Part shown: in pieces, positions 18,647-29,484 of the stretch
How the letters are laid out: the number at the start of each line of letters is the position of its first letter
How positions within the stretch are numbered: the first letter of the stretch is position 1
Assembly (NCBI GenBank): GCA_039621445.1
Contig: CP154957.1
Coordinates: forward strand, 924,504 to 988,503
Direction of reading: 5' to 3'
DNA length: 64,000 nt
Source of the DNA: Euglena gracilis
Taxonomy: Eukaryota; Euglenida; Euglenophyceae; Euglenales
Translations under genes and position numbers: made by a program
The notes under the pieces: model-generated
What the model saw: the letters and a program-made list of their open reading frames with translations, nothing else
What the model was told of the DNA's origin: nothing
The model's database searches: none

Positions 18647-19377
18647 GTGTGCTCCAAGTCGTCCGGGCACAGTGGAGCCTCGGGTGCGTTGCAGCTGATG
18701 TTTGCACGTCACCCTTTCGTCGACCCGCACATTTGTTGCCAAGTGAGTTCTTTCTTTATGTTCACCAGGGGTGTGACATTTCCCATTGCAATCCTGTAGA
18801 AACAAATCCCAGTACACCGTGGTGTACATGTGGACGTCCACGTGTACACCTGGTGTACACGTGATCAGTCCACGTGTACACCATGGTGTACACGTGTTTA
18901 GATCACATGTACACCAGGTGTACACGTGGACGTCCACGTGTACACCACGCTGTACACGTGGACGGCTCCGTGCGGATTCCTGTGGGTGCTCATCCTGGGG
19001 GTGATGCCGACCTGTGGTCGGCCCGACCCCTGTTGGTGGGATACCGACCTCTGGGGGTGATGCCGACCTGGTCGGCCCGACCCCCAGAAATTCGCATTAC
19101 CCCCCCCACCTTTTGGAAATTTAAGCCCCCCCCCCTTCGTTTGAATAGGTCAATTGTTAAGTAAGGTAAAAATTTAATTAAAAAATTTAATAACGTGACC
19201 CCCCACCCTATATGGCACCCCCTCGGGAGTGTTTTGACCCCCCTGGCGACTATTAGGGGGGGGGGGTGACAATTAGGGGGGGGGGGTACTCAATTTACCC
19301 CACATTTCCATGGGTCCATGGGTAACCAGGTTTTGAATAGTGCTGAGCTCTTTATAAGCGCGCCCCCACCCCTTCAT

Positions 19378-19553
19378 TGACCCCGGCCCGGCGGCCCGAC
19401 GGCCCGGCAGCCCGGCGGCCCGGCCGGCGGCCCGGCGGTCCGGCCGGCGGCCCGGCGGCCCGGCGGCCCGGCGGCCCGGCGGCCCGGCCGGCGGCCAGGC
19501 GGCCCGGCGGCCCGGCAGGCAGCCCGGCGGCCCAGCGGCCCGGCGGCCCGAAA
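19378..19553. repeat. GC-rich simple repeat (CCCGGCGG)n
   Basis: About 175 bases of CCCGGCGGCCCGGC-type repeat. Proline/glycine/arginine/alanine frames across it are spurious. Confidence 0.95.
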
Positions 19554-19670
19554 AACGCTCGTTTTCGGATCAAAGCAGTTTTTCTGGGTCCGCGAGGCAA
19601 AAAGGTTCAAAAAACATCGTTTCGAGCAAAAAAAATTTTTGGGATTTTTTTCGACTTTTTTGACCCGGGG

Positions 19671-20245
19671 TCATGATGGCCATCCGTCCGGGGTCATGAT
19701 GGCCATCCGTGGTCATGATGGCCATCATTGGTCATGATGGCCATCCGGGGTCATGATGGCCATCCGGGGTCATGATGGCCATCCGGGGTCATGATGGCCA
19801 TCCGGGGTCATGATGGCCATCCGGGGTCATGATGGCCATCCGGGGTCATGATGGCCATCCGGGGTCACAATGGCCATCATTGGTCAGGATGGCCATCATT
19901 GGTCATGATGGCCATTCGGGGTCATGATGGCCATCATTGGTCATGATGGCCATCCGTGGTCATGATGGCCATCCGTGGTCATGATGGCCATCATTGGTCA
20001 TGATGGCCATCTGGGGTCATGATGGCCATCCGGGGTCATGATGGCCATCCGGGGTCATGATGGCCATCCGGGGTCATGATGGCCATCATTGGTCATGATG
20101 GCCATCATTGGTCATGATGGCCATCCGGGGTCATGATGGCCATCCGTGGTCATGATGGCCATCATTGGTCATGATGGCCATCCGGGGTCATGATGGCTAT
20201 CCGGGGTCATGATGGCCATCCGGGGTCATGATGGCCATCAATGGG
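19671..20245. repeat. 20-bp satellite GGGTCATGATGGCCATCCGG, about 28 copies
   Basis: Units alternate mainly between ...GGCCATCCG and ...GGCCATCATT endings. Each unit contains the palindromes TCATGA and ATGGCCAT. Units are contiguous with no unique spacers, so this is not a CRISPR. Confidence 0.97.
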
Positions 20246-20710
20246 TCGGCGGTCCAAAACGGGGCGCTGGCGGGTCGAAAAACGCTCGTTTTCGGCTCAA
20301 AAACAGTTTTTCTGGGTCCGGGAGGCCAAAAAACATCGTTTCGGGCCAAAAAATTTTTTTCGATTTTTTTCGACCCGGGTTTGACCCAAAGTCAATGGGT
20401 CGGCGGCCCAAAACGGGGCGCTGGCGGGTCGAAAAACGCTCGTTTTCAGCTCAAAAACAGTTTTTCTGGGTCCGGGAGGCCAAAAAACATCGTTTCGGGC
20501 AAAAAAATTTTTTTCGATTTTTTTCGACTTTTTCGACCCGGTTTTGACCCAAAGTCAATGGGTCGGCGGCCCAAAACGGGGCGCTGGTGGGTCGAAAAAC
20601 GCTCGTTTTCAGCTCAAAAACAGTTTTTCTGGGTTTGGGAGGCCAAAAAACATCGTTTCGGGCAAAAAATTTTTTTCGATTTTTTGCGACTTTTTTGGCC
20701 AAAAACGGCC
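20246..20710. repeat. Tandem repeat of about 145-150 bp, three units (also at 59400-59830)
   Basis: Units share GGGTCGGCGGCCCAAAACGG, GGCGCTGGCGGGTCGAAAAA and CATCGTTTCGGGC. A related partial unit precedes the 20-bp satellite at 19556-19670. Inverse-orientation units lie at 59400-59830, so it is a dispersed repeat. Confidence 0.85.
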
Positions 20711-21524
20711 AAGTCGAACAAAAGGAAAAGTGTACAAAATGGCCTGAAATGGCCAAATTGGCCAAAAAAACGCCCGTATCTCGGGCTGGGCGGGGAGTTG
20801 CGGGGAAACCAAAATCCCAGTAGATAGAGCGTTCCAAGGGCTTCAATTTAGGTCTCCGGACATTTCCTCAGATTTTGCATCATTTTCGAGAAATTTTGAA
20901 AACATCGATTTTTTGACCCCCACCCCCCGAAAACGGCTAAGTCGGACAGTGGGAAAAGTGTACAAAACGGCCATCTGCGCCGAAAACGGCCGTATCTCGG
21001 GCTGGGCGGGGAGTTGCGGGGAAATCAAAATACCGGTAGATGGGGCGTTCCAAGGGCTTCAAATTAGGTCTCCGGACATTTCCTTTGATTTGGCTTCATT
21101 TTGGAGATATTTTGAAAATTGACATTTTTTGGCCCTCCAAAGGGGGGGGGCTTATCCAGGGGGGGCGGGCCGATCCTACCCAGTTTGGACCCCTTCGCGC
21201 GTGAATAACTCGGGCCTGGCGGGGAGTTGGGGGTCAAACCCAGGTGATTCGGAAACTAGAAATCCAGTCGCTCGCAACTGAAAAAAAAATTCCAGGAACG
21301 GGGCCGGGATCATGGTGATAATCCGTCGGTTCCCGAGGTGGCCCCGACCCGGGGGGGGCGGGGGGAGGGGGGGGGGGTCGAGGGGGGGGTTTCGCCGGTG
21401 GTAAGCTTCGCTCTTACCCATAAAGGGATAAGAGCTCAGCGACCCCCCCTAATTGTCGCCCCCCCAAGGGGGGGGGCGACTATTAGGGGGGGGTGACAAA
21501 TAGGGGGGGGGTCACATTAAACCA

Positions 21525-23165
21525 CTTTTATCTGCCAACCCCTTCTCGGGTGCAAGTCGACCAAACCCTATCCCTTTCATTAACAAAATCAACCCCTTTT
21601 ATCTGCCAACCCCTTTTATCTGCCAACCCCTTTTCGGGTGCAAGTCGACCTAACCCTATCCCTTTCATTAACAAAATCAACCCCTTTTATCTGCCAACCC
21701 CTTTTATCTGCCAACCCCTTTTTGGGTGCAAGTCGACCTAACCCTATCCCTTTCATTAACAAAATAAACCCCTTTTATCTGCCACCCCCTTTTCGGGTGC
21801 AAGTCGACCTAACCCTATCCCTTTCATTAACAAAATAAACCCCTTTTATCTGCCAACCCCTTTTCGGGTGCAAGTCGACCTAACCCTATCCCTTTCATTA
21901 ACAAAATAAACCCCTTTTATCTGCCAACCCCTTTTCGGGTGCAAGTCGACCTAACCCTATCCCTTTCATTAACAAAATAATCCCCTTTTATCTGCCAACC
22001 CCTTTTATCTGCCAACCCCTTTTCGGGTGCAAGTCGACCTAACCCTATCCCTTTCATTAACAAAATAAACCCCTTTTATCCGCCAACCCCTTCTCGGGTG
22101 CAAGTCGACCTAATCCTATCCCTTTCATTAACAAAATCAACCCCTTTTATCTGCCAACCCCTTTTATCTGCCAACCCCTTCTCGGGTGCAAGTCGACCTA
22201 ACCCTATCCCTTTCATTAACAAAATAATCCCCTTTTATCTGCCAACCCCTTTTATCTGCCAACCCCTTCTCGGGTGCAAGTCGACCAAACCCTATCCCTT
22301 TCATTAACAAAATCAACCCCTTTTATCTGCCAACCCCTTTTATCTGCCAACCAGGCTTTTGCTTAAGGACCCCCGGGAGGGGGGGGGGTACTGGCTAGCC
22401 AATAGGCTAGACACTGGAAAAAGTGGACTAGCTAGTCCCCCCCCTCCCCCCCGGGGGGGGGGGGGGGGTCCGGGGGTCCCCCGGACTGGAAAAATGAGGT
22501 TTTTAATAGGTTTTTGGCTGATTTTGTTCCAAAAATTTCCAAAAATGGCCAAAAACGGGCATTTTTGGCCATTTTTGGGGGTCCCCAAAAAAATTTTCGG
22601 CGCTTCGCGCTGGTCACTGGAAAAAAATTTTCCACTAGCTAGCCCTGCTAGCAGACCCCCCCCCCCGGGGGGGGGGGTCTGCTAGAAAACCCACTAGCCA
22701 AATTTGGACTAGCTGCAGTCCAGCCCCCCCCCCGGGGGGGGTACTGCAATCCCTTAAGCAAATGCCTGCTGCCAACCCCTTTTCAGGTGCAAGTCGACCT
22801 AACCCTATCCCTTTCATTAACAAAATCAACCCCTTTTATCTGCCAACCCCTTTTATCTGCCAACCCCTTTTCGGGTGCAAGTCGACCTAACCCTATCCCT
22901 TTCATTAACAAAATAAACCCCTTTTATCTGCCAACCCCTTTTCGGGTGCAAGTCGACCTAACCCTATCCCTTTCATTAACAAAATAAACCCCTTTTATCT
23001 GCCAACCCCTTTTTGGGTGCAAGTCGACCAAACCCTATCCCTTTCATTAACAAAATCAACCCCTTTTATCTGCCAACCCCTTCTCGGGTGCAAGTCGACC
23101 TAACCCTATCCCTTTCATTAACAAAATAAACCCCTTTTATCTGCCAACCCCTTTTCGGGTGCATG
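21525..23165. repeat. 71/88-bp satellite array (first block)
   Basis: Units contain TCGGGTGCAAGTCGACCTAA, CCCTATCCCTTTCATTAACA and AAATAAACCCCTTTTATCTG. The 88-bp variant has an extra CCAACCCCTTTTATCTG segment. CCTAACCCTA resembles telomeric repeat. The array is split by a small element at 22352-22768. The same satellite forms the larger block at 33300-35205. Confidence 0.95.
22352..22768. mobile_element. Small hAT-type element inserted in the 71/88-bp satellite
   Basis: Ends CAGGCTTTTGCTTAAGG and CCTTAAGCAAATGCCTG form inverted repeats. A perfect 8-bp TSD CTGCCAAC lies at 22344-22351 and 22769-22776. The core has TTTTCGGCGCTTCGCGCTGG and G/C tracts. There is no coding capacity. It follows the CAGG...CCTG, 8-bp TSD plan of 10013-10268 in a neutral (non-genic) target. 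Confidence 0.9.
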
Positions 23166-23827
23166 TTGATCTCGTCTTTTGGAAACCCGGGGGGGGGGGG
23201 GCTTTACTACAAAAAAGGGGTGGCGGACGCCGGTTCTGTCCAAAACCCGGCGTTCCAAACGCCGGTTCCGTCCGAAGGACGGAACCGGCGTTTGGAACGC
23301 CGGGTTTTGGACAGAACCGGCGTCCGCCACCCCTTGTTTAAAGCGGCGTTTTAGAGACGCCGGGTTCAGGACAGAACCGGCGTCCCCACCCTTCGGTCAA
23401 AGCACACTCCCAGGACCAATCTCCGACCACTTATCTTCAATGTCACGCCACCTTGCATTTCACCAAATTCCGGCGATCGCGAGGGTATTTCTGGCTGTGT
23501 CGATCGTCTGGGTACAAACTCACCCCTCAATCGAAAGCTCTTTTCATCAGACGACTGGCGATCACAGCTCCGAGCGGGAGATTGGCCATGGGACTTTTGG
23601 TGGTCGCTAGCGACCGGTCGCTAGCGACCATGGTCGCTAGCGACCGAATTCTGGCGACCGGTCGCTAGCGACCGTTGGTGGTCGGAGCGACCGGTCGCTG
23701 GCGACCACCAATAATTCGACCCCCCCCTCTCAGAAGATTTTTAAGCACTCCCCCTGTGAAGGAAAAAATTTCCCTCAGAGAAAAACATGAAATTTTATAT
23801 CAAAAATTCCTTTTTCTGCTTTTAGGA

Positions 23828-24381
23828 TCTTGCACGAAGGCGCCTTAGGACTGTTTTGTTTACGGTACGCGTGGCATTACATGCGCGCATGGCCCTGGGT
23901 CGGTTACCCCCCGGAAGGGATTTTGTTATAGGAGGGCGGGGGGGGGTGCGGGAGGGGGCAGCAGCCCCCCTCCCGCTAGACGCCCAAGGGCGCCGAAGGC
24001 GCCTTAGGACTGTTTTGTTTACGGTGCGCGTGGCATTACATGCGCGCATGGCCCTGGGTCGGTTACCCCCCGGAAGGGATTTTGTTATTGGTGGGCGGGG
24101 GGGTGGTGCGGGGGGGGGGGGGGGGGCGGCAGCACCCCCCCCCCGCTAGACGACCAAGGGCGCCGAAGGCACCTTAGGACTGTTTTGTTTACGGTGCGCG
24201 TGGCATTACATCCGCGCATGGCCCTGGGTCGGTTACCCCCCGGAAGGGATTTTGTTATTGGAGGGCGGGGGGGGGGGTGGGGGGGGGGCAGCCCCCCCCC
24301 CCCGCTAGACGACAAAGGGCGCCGAAGGCGCCTTAGGACTGTTTTGTTTACGGTGCGCGTGGCATTACATGCGCGCATGGC
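23828..24381. repeat. 159-170 bp satellite (first block)
   Basis: Units carry GGCGCCTTAGGACTGTTTTG, TTTACGGTGCGCGTGGCATT, CATGGCCCTGGGTCGGTTAC and GGAAGGGATTTTGTTATTGG, followed by G and C tracts of variable length. About three and a half units here, continued at 25955-27330 beyond the nested element. Related block at 31820-32300. Confidence 0.95.
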
Positions 24382-25954
24382 GGCGCAAGGCGGTAGACTG
24401 GGGGGGGGGGTAGTGGGTAGTCGGCCGACTAGTCGGCCGACTACCCAATTGGTCCACCGACTAGTCCTAGTCGGTAGCTAGTCGGCGAGACAGGGGGGGG
24501 GGGGTAGTGGGTAGTCGGCCAACTAGTCGGCCGACTACCCACTCTAATGTACTAACGGGTCAAAACCGCCGACTTTTAAGCCCCCCCCCCATGAACAAAA
24601 TCCAATGGAAACTAGTCGGTGGCTACCACCCCCCCCCCCTTTATTGTCCCGCCGACCTGCCCCCGGGAGGCCCGACCGGACAATAAAGGGGGGGGGACAA
24701 TAAAGGGGTACCAAAGGAATTTCATTGGCCGGGCCAAAAAAACCCCCCGTCGGCCGGGGCCCAGGGACAATAAAGGGGGGGGGACAATAAAGGGGGGGGG
24801 GGGGGGGTAGTCGGCGGTCATAAAAATGGCCTGTGGCGGGCCCAAATCACCCGGAAATGGTCCGGATGGGTCCAAATAAGTGTCTTACGCCTAAATAAAC
24901 ACCCCCAGATGGAAATCTTTGGTCAGTGGGGGGTCGGTGTGCCCTTGATGGGGGTCCGGAGGGGTAAAAAACCAATGATGAAACAGGGATTACATTAAAA
25001 TCCTTTAGAAATGCAAACTGCAATCTGCGTTTTGCATCACGAGAGGCAGAAAACTCCCCCCTCCACCCCAATCCGAGACTCAAATAACAAAATCCCTTCT
25101 GTGTTGGCAACATACTCGGGGGCTAAGTCGTTTTTGTGGCTCACACATAGGCGGGGGGGGCTCCGCCCCCCCCGCACCCCCCCCCCTCAAATAACAAAAT
25201 CCCTTCTCTGTTGGCAACATACTCGGGGGCTAAGTCGTTTTTGTGGCTCACTTTGGCATAGGCGGGGGGGGCTCCGCCCCCCCCGCACCCCCCCCCCCTC
25301 AAATAACAAAATCCCTTCTCTGTTGGCAACATACTCGGGGGCTAAGTCGTTTTTGTGGCTCACTTTGGCATAGGCGGGGGGGGCTCCGCCCCCCCCGCAC
25401 CCCCCCCCCTCAAATAACAAAATCCCTTCTCTGTTGGCAACATACTCAGGGGCTAAGTCGTTTTTGTGGCTCACTTTGGCATAGGCGGGGGGGGCTCCGC
25501 CCCCCCGCACCCCCCCCCCCTCAAATAACAAAATCCCTTCTATGTTGGCAATAGACTTGGAGGGATAAGACCCTTTTTTTGTGCAAATTTTGACTTATAT
25601 TGAAAATTCATGGGGAGAGGTGTACTTTTGTCAAAAGTGGCCCAAAATGGACATTTTCCCCCAATTTTTTTGCATATTCACCCCCGATTGGGGGGTTCTG
25701 GAGCCATTTGGGTGGGTTTTGACCGGCGTTGAGGTGATTTAGACAAATTTTTTTTCCCAGGTGGGGGGCTTAAAAGTCGGCGGTTTTGACCCGTTAGTAC
25801 ATTAGAGTGGGTAGTCGGCCGACTAGTCGGCCGTCTACCCACTACCCCCCCGCCGACTAGCTACCGACCAATTAGTCGGCCGACTAGTCGGTGGACCAAT
25901 TGGGTAGTCGGCCGACTACCCACTACCCCCCCCCCCAGTCTACCGTTTGGCACT
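24382..25954. mobile_element. GTAGACTGGG element, copy a (level 5, 1.57 kb)
   Basis: It begins GGCGCAAGGCGGTAGACTGG and ends with AGTCTACCGTTTGGCACT. The flanking GCGCATGGC at 24373-24381 and 25955-25963 is a 9-bp TSD inside the satellite. Subterminal palindromes GTAGTCGGCCGACTAGTCGG and an internal 110-bp satellite are shared, in reverse orientation, with copy b at 53221-54741. Non-coding. Confidence 0.9.
25080..25545. repeat. 110-bp satellite, about five units
   Basis: Units contain CAAATAACAAAATCCCTTCT, GTTGGCAACATACTCGGGGG and CTAAGTCGTTTTTGTGGCTC. Spacing of the AAATAACAAA word is 109-111 bp. The inverse array lies at 53640-54230 and a two-unit remnant at 42860-43020. Confidence 0.95.
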
Positions 25955-27330
25955 GCGCATGGCCCTGGGTCGGTTACCCCCCGGAAGGGATTTTGTTATT
26001 GGAGGGCGGGGGGGGGGGGGGGGGGGGAGGGGCCAGCAGCCCCCCCCCCCCGCTAGACGACCAAGGGCGCCGAAGGCGCCTTAGGACTGTTTTGTTTCCG
26101 GTGCGCGTGGCATTACATGCGCGCATGGCCCTGGGTCGGTTACCCCCCGGAAGGGATTTTGTTATTGGAGGGGGGGCCGTGCGGGGGGGGGGGGGGGACG
26201 GCAGCCCCCCGCTAGACGACCAAGGGCGCCAAAGGCGCCTTAGGACTGTTTTGTTTACGGTGCGCGTGGCATTGCATGCGCGCATGGCCCTGGGTCGGTT
26301 ACCCCCCGGAAGGGATTTTGTTATTGGAGGGCGGGGGGGGGGTGGCAGTTGCGCGGGAAGGGGTCACACCGCTCCCCATCACCCCCGCTATACTACCAAG
26401 GGCGCCGAAGGCGCCTTAGGACTTTTTTCTTTCCGGTGCGCGTGGCATTACATGCGCGCATGGCCCTGGGTCGGTTACCCCCCGGAAGGGATTTTGTTAT
26501 TGGAGGGCGGGGGGGTGCGGGGGGGGGGGGGGCGGCGCCCCCCCCCCCCGCTAGACGACCAAGGGCGCCGAAGGCGCCTTAGGACTGTTTTGTTTACGGT
26601 GCGCGTGGCATTGCAGGCGCGCATGGCCCTGGGTCGGTTACCCCCCGGAAGGGATTTTGTTATTGGAGGGCGGGGAGGGGTGCGGGGGGGGGGGCGGCAG
26701 CCCCCCCCCCCCCCCCCCCGCTAGAAACCGACCGGGCGCCGAAGGCGCCTTAGGACTGTTTTGTTTACGGTGCGCGTGGCATTACATGCGCGCATGGCCC
26801 TGGGTCGGTTACCCCCCGGAAGGGATTTTGTTATTGGAGGGCGGGGGGGGGGGTGCGGGGGGGGGGGGGGGGGGCAGCAGCCCCCCCCGCTAGACGACCA
26901 AGGGCGCCGAAGGCGCCTTAGGACTGTTTTGTTTACGGTGCGCGTGGCATTGCATGCGCGCATGGCCCTGGGTCGGTTACCCCCCGGAAGGGATTTTGTT
27001 ATTGGAGGGCGGGGGGGGCGGCAGCCCCCCCCCCCCCCTAGACGACCAAGGGCGCCGAAGGCGCCTTCGGACTGTTTTGTTACGGTGCGCGTGGGCATTA
27101 CATGCGCGCATGGCCCTGGGTCGGTTACCCCCCGGAAGGGATTTTGTTATTGGAGGGTGGGGGGGGGTGCGGGGGGGTGCTGGGGGGGGGGGCGGCAGGC
27201 CCCCCCCCGCACCCCCCCCGCACCCCCCCCCGCACCCCCCCACCACCCCCCCGCCAGACGACCAAAGGCGCCTTAGGACTGCGCGTGGCATTACATCCGC
27301 GCCTGGCCCTGGTAGCTTCGTTTTGCAGTA
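25955..27330. repeat. 159-170 bp satellite (second block, about eight units)
   Basis: Same unit as 23828-24381, with G tracts up to about 20 bases. Open frames of up to 277 codons across it are repeat artefacts. Confidence 0.95.
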
Positions 27331-28531
27331 CAACTTGGGGGTTTTGCAATAAAATCCTATTGGGGGGGGGGGGCTTAAAATTTTTCTGAAGGGGGGGGGG
27401 TGGTCGAAATATTGGTGGTAGCGACCGGTCGCTAGCGACCACCAATGGTCGGTCGACCATGACCAACGGTCGCTAGCGACCGGTCGCTAGCGACCACCAA
27501 AAGTCCCATGGCCAATTTCCCGCAATGAGCCGGCGATCACCACCAAATTCAGCGACGCCGCCTGGAGCTCTTACTTTCTGTCACTGGGAAATCCTAATTT
27601 CACAACTCTGGTGCCCCCCAGGACCCCTCAGGTGGTCGCTTCGAAGAGAAGAAACGTTTCTGTAAGGTTTATTCGGCATCTTAAACCAAAAATCACTGAA
27701 AATTGCGACAAATTTCGACTCAGATTCTGGCCGATCCGACGATCGCGATTGTATCTCTGGCTGCGTGCAACGTCAGGGTACCAAGTTACCCCTCGATCGA
27801 AAGCTCTTTTCAACAGACGACCAGCGGTGCTCATCAGATCTTTCCACGCCGCACGGTACTCTTTATCAAAATCTGGGCCAATTTCACCAAATTTGGACAT
27901 CCACCCCACTGGTCCCCAAATGGCAAAAATCATTGTCCTACATGGTTAAAACAGTCATACCAGGAGCTTTGGGCCACTTTTGGGCACTTTTGGTGACATT
28001 TTTAGGAATGAAAATCGGACGCCGGGTTTTGGACAAAACCGGCGTTCCTAACGCCGGGTTTTAGGACAGAACCGGCGTCCGAAAACCCGTGGGGGGGGAC
28101 GCCGGTTCTGTCCTGAACCCGGCGTCTCAAACGCCGGTTTAAATTTCCAAAGAGGGGGGGGGGTAATGCAGATTTCTGGGGGTGATACCGACCTGGTCGG
28201 TATCACCCCCAGGGGTAGTTATCGACCTGGTCGGCCCGACCATGGTCGGGCCGACCAGGTCGGCATCACCCCCAGGATGAGCACCCACAGGAATCCGCCC
28301 GGGGCCCACGTGGACTGAACACGGTTTTCACGGCCGGTGTACATTGTGGACTGAACACGGTTTCAATGTTTTTTTGGGAAAAAATTCATTTTTTATTTCT
28401 GCAGCATTCATTTTTTTGTTTTTTGGGGGGGTTGAAAGCATGATTTTTTGCACCAGTAAACACAGATTTGGAAATATTTTAACACAAAATTTTTCTTGCA
28501 AAATTTGGACTGGTGATGCCCAATTTGGTGT

Positions 28532-29287
28532 AAGGTTGCCCGATTAACCGATCTTGAGGCTGTCGATCGATAATTGCCGATTAATTGGGGGGGCCGATCG
28601 ATTAATCAATTACCATTACCCCCCCCCTAAACGACCCCCCCCCTAAATGACCCTCTGGGGTCCCGGCCCAGACAATGGAAAATTTTTCAAGAAAAAAGTC
28701 TTCAAAAACGACCGATTTTTTTGAGATTTTCAGAATTGTGTGTCTTCCTTCTAGTGGAAATGATACCAGAGAACACAAATTTCACAAAAAAAACCGAAAA
28801 AAGGGGTGCAGGGTGTCCGAGACCCTTTTTTCCGACCCCCCTAAGTGACCCTCCGGGGTCTGGGCCGGGACAAGAGGGGGGTCATTTAGGGGAGGGGGGG
28901 TAATGGCAATGCTCTCCTGTGTGGAAAAAAGGTTTTCACACCAGAGTTTGCTCCACAGTGATTTGCAAGCGAACCTGGATGATGAATCAGTCAAAGCCCT
29001 GATGTCAATTCGCCCACGTTTGTTGACCACCCTTTATGCCCCTATAAAGGAGGAGGTGGACGAGTGACGGTTGAAAGAAACAGTGTTTCGCAAATGATCC
29101 ATCTTTTGTGTTTGTTGCATGCCATTGGCATCATCTTGAAGTCAAGCATGCGGACTTTTTCCATGTGCAATGGGTAATTTTTAACAGAGACAATTATTTT
29201 CGATTAATTGACCCCCCTGCCGTTTGAATGATTGATCAGGGGGTCTCGATCGATTAATCGATTAATCGATTAATCGAAGCGACCTTA
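28532..29287. mobile_element. hAT-derived element with 8-bp TSD
   Basis: Left end AAGGTTGCCCGATTAACCGA and the inverse of the right end (TAAGGTCGCTTCGATTAATC) match. The 8-bp TSD TTTGGTGT lies at 28524-28531 and 29288-29295. CGATTAAT words are repeated near both ends. It encloses the hAT-like C-terminal exon at 28903-29067, which independently supports the hAT assignment. Confidence 0.8.
28903..29067 (+). CDS. C-terminal hAT dimerisation-like exon
   Basis: Reads MAMLSCVEKRFSHQSLLHSD then LQANLDDESVKALMSIRPRL and ends KEEVDE plus stop. The pattern C..E+.FS....HS..+..L.DE.V.AL..IR is characteristic of the C-terminal dimerisation region of hAT transposases. It is probably the last exon of a decayed transposase whose other exons are missing from this 756-bp element. 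The ATG may be internal to an exon. Confidence 0.6.
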   Translation: MAMLSCVEKRFSHQSLLHSDLQANLDDESVKALMSIRPRLLTTLYAPIKEEVDE

Positions 29288-29484
29288 TTTGGTGTCAAAA
29301 TGCTACTAACTTTAGTTGGTTGGGGGATTCCTAATTTGGAGCCAAAAAGTATTTTCCCCAAAAATTCGTTTTCGGTGATTCCTAATTTGGCCACCAAAAA
29401 CGTGGTGTTCCCCCGTGACCCCCCCCCCCCGTGACCCGAACCACACACGAAAAAATTTCCTCAAAAAATGGCCTCAAAGAAACC

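Larger units (their letters stand above)
23566..27531. mobile_element. 4.0-kb Mutator-like element with 9-bp TSD (level 4)
   Basis: Ends AGCTCCGAGCGGGAGATTGG and the inverse of GGCTCATTGCGGGAAATTGG continue with CCATGGGACTTTTGGTGGTC and GCTAGCGACCGGTCGCTAGC palindromes. The TSD GGCGATCAC lies at 23557-23565 and 27532-27540. The empty site is present in the window at 52288-52296 within the homologous element (GGCGATCACCACCAAATTC). The interior is the 159-170 bp satellite, itself split by the level-5 element. Confidence 0.9.
23218..28138. mobile_element. GGACGCCGGTTCTGTCC element, copy with insertion (level 3)
   Basis: The left end is a long palindrome (23225-23325: GGACGCCGGTTCTGTCC... and its inverse). 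The right end at 28000-28138 carries the same words inverted. The second copy at 52007-52840 lacks the 23566-27531 insertion and otherwise matches, which defines the element at about 830-950 bp. Its interior has the recurrent motif CGATCGAAAGCTCTTTTCA and a minus-strand frame conserved in both copies (EYRAAWKDLMSTA, LLKRAFDRGVTWYP); whether that codes is doubtful. Confidence 0.7.
18964..28306. mobile_element. 9.3-kb Mutator-like element with 9-bp TSD (level 2 of the nest)
   Basis: The left end GGCTCCGTGCGGATTCCTGT and right end (inverse of GGCCCCGGGCGGATTCCTGT) form inverted repeats continuing through GGGTGCTCATCC. The perfect 9-bp TSD CACGTGGAC lies at 18955-18963 and 28307-28315. Behind the ends are palindromic GGTCGGCCCGACC modules. 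The interior consists of a GCCCGGCG simple repeat, a 20-bp satellite, a 145-bp repeat, a 71/88-bp satellite and nested elements. No transposase was found, so it is non-autonomous. The 9-bp TSD is typical of Mutator-like elements; assignment to that superfamily is inference. Confidence 0.85.
17588..28366. mobile_element. Outer fold-back element (contains four further nested insertions)
   Basis: The left end (CCGTGTTTTTATTCCACAAT then GTACACCGGCCGTGAAAACC) is matched inversely at 28307-28366 (GGTTTTCACGGCCGGTGTAC). Subterminal arrays of GTGTACA palindromes such as CACGTGTACACC occupy 17690-17850 and 18810-18963. Without the 9.3-kb insertion at 18964-28306 the element is about 1.4 kb. Its interior carries the coding segments at 17882-18136 and 18125-18646, so it could be a gene-carrying element or a host gene interrupted by palindromic repeats. 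No TSD was found for this outer element. Confidence 0.6.

Noticed and set aside
19671-20245. CRISPR-like regular repeat
   Set aside because: Units of 20 bp are contiguous with no unique spacers, and the genome is eukaryotic.
25891-26724. A 277-codon plus-strand open frame
   Set aside because: It runs through eight copies of the 159-170 bp satellite with G/C tracts; the translation is a repeated Gly/Pro-rich phrase.
18955-28315. Interpretation of 18964-28306 as several independent insertions by chance sharing end words
   Set aside because: The perfect 9-bp TSD plus more than 30 bp of terminal inverted match make a single element the simpler reading, and five other elements follow the same plan.
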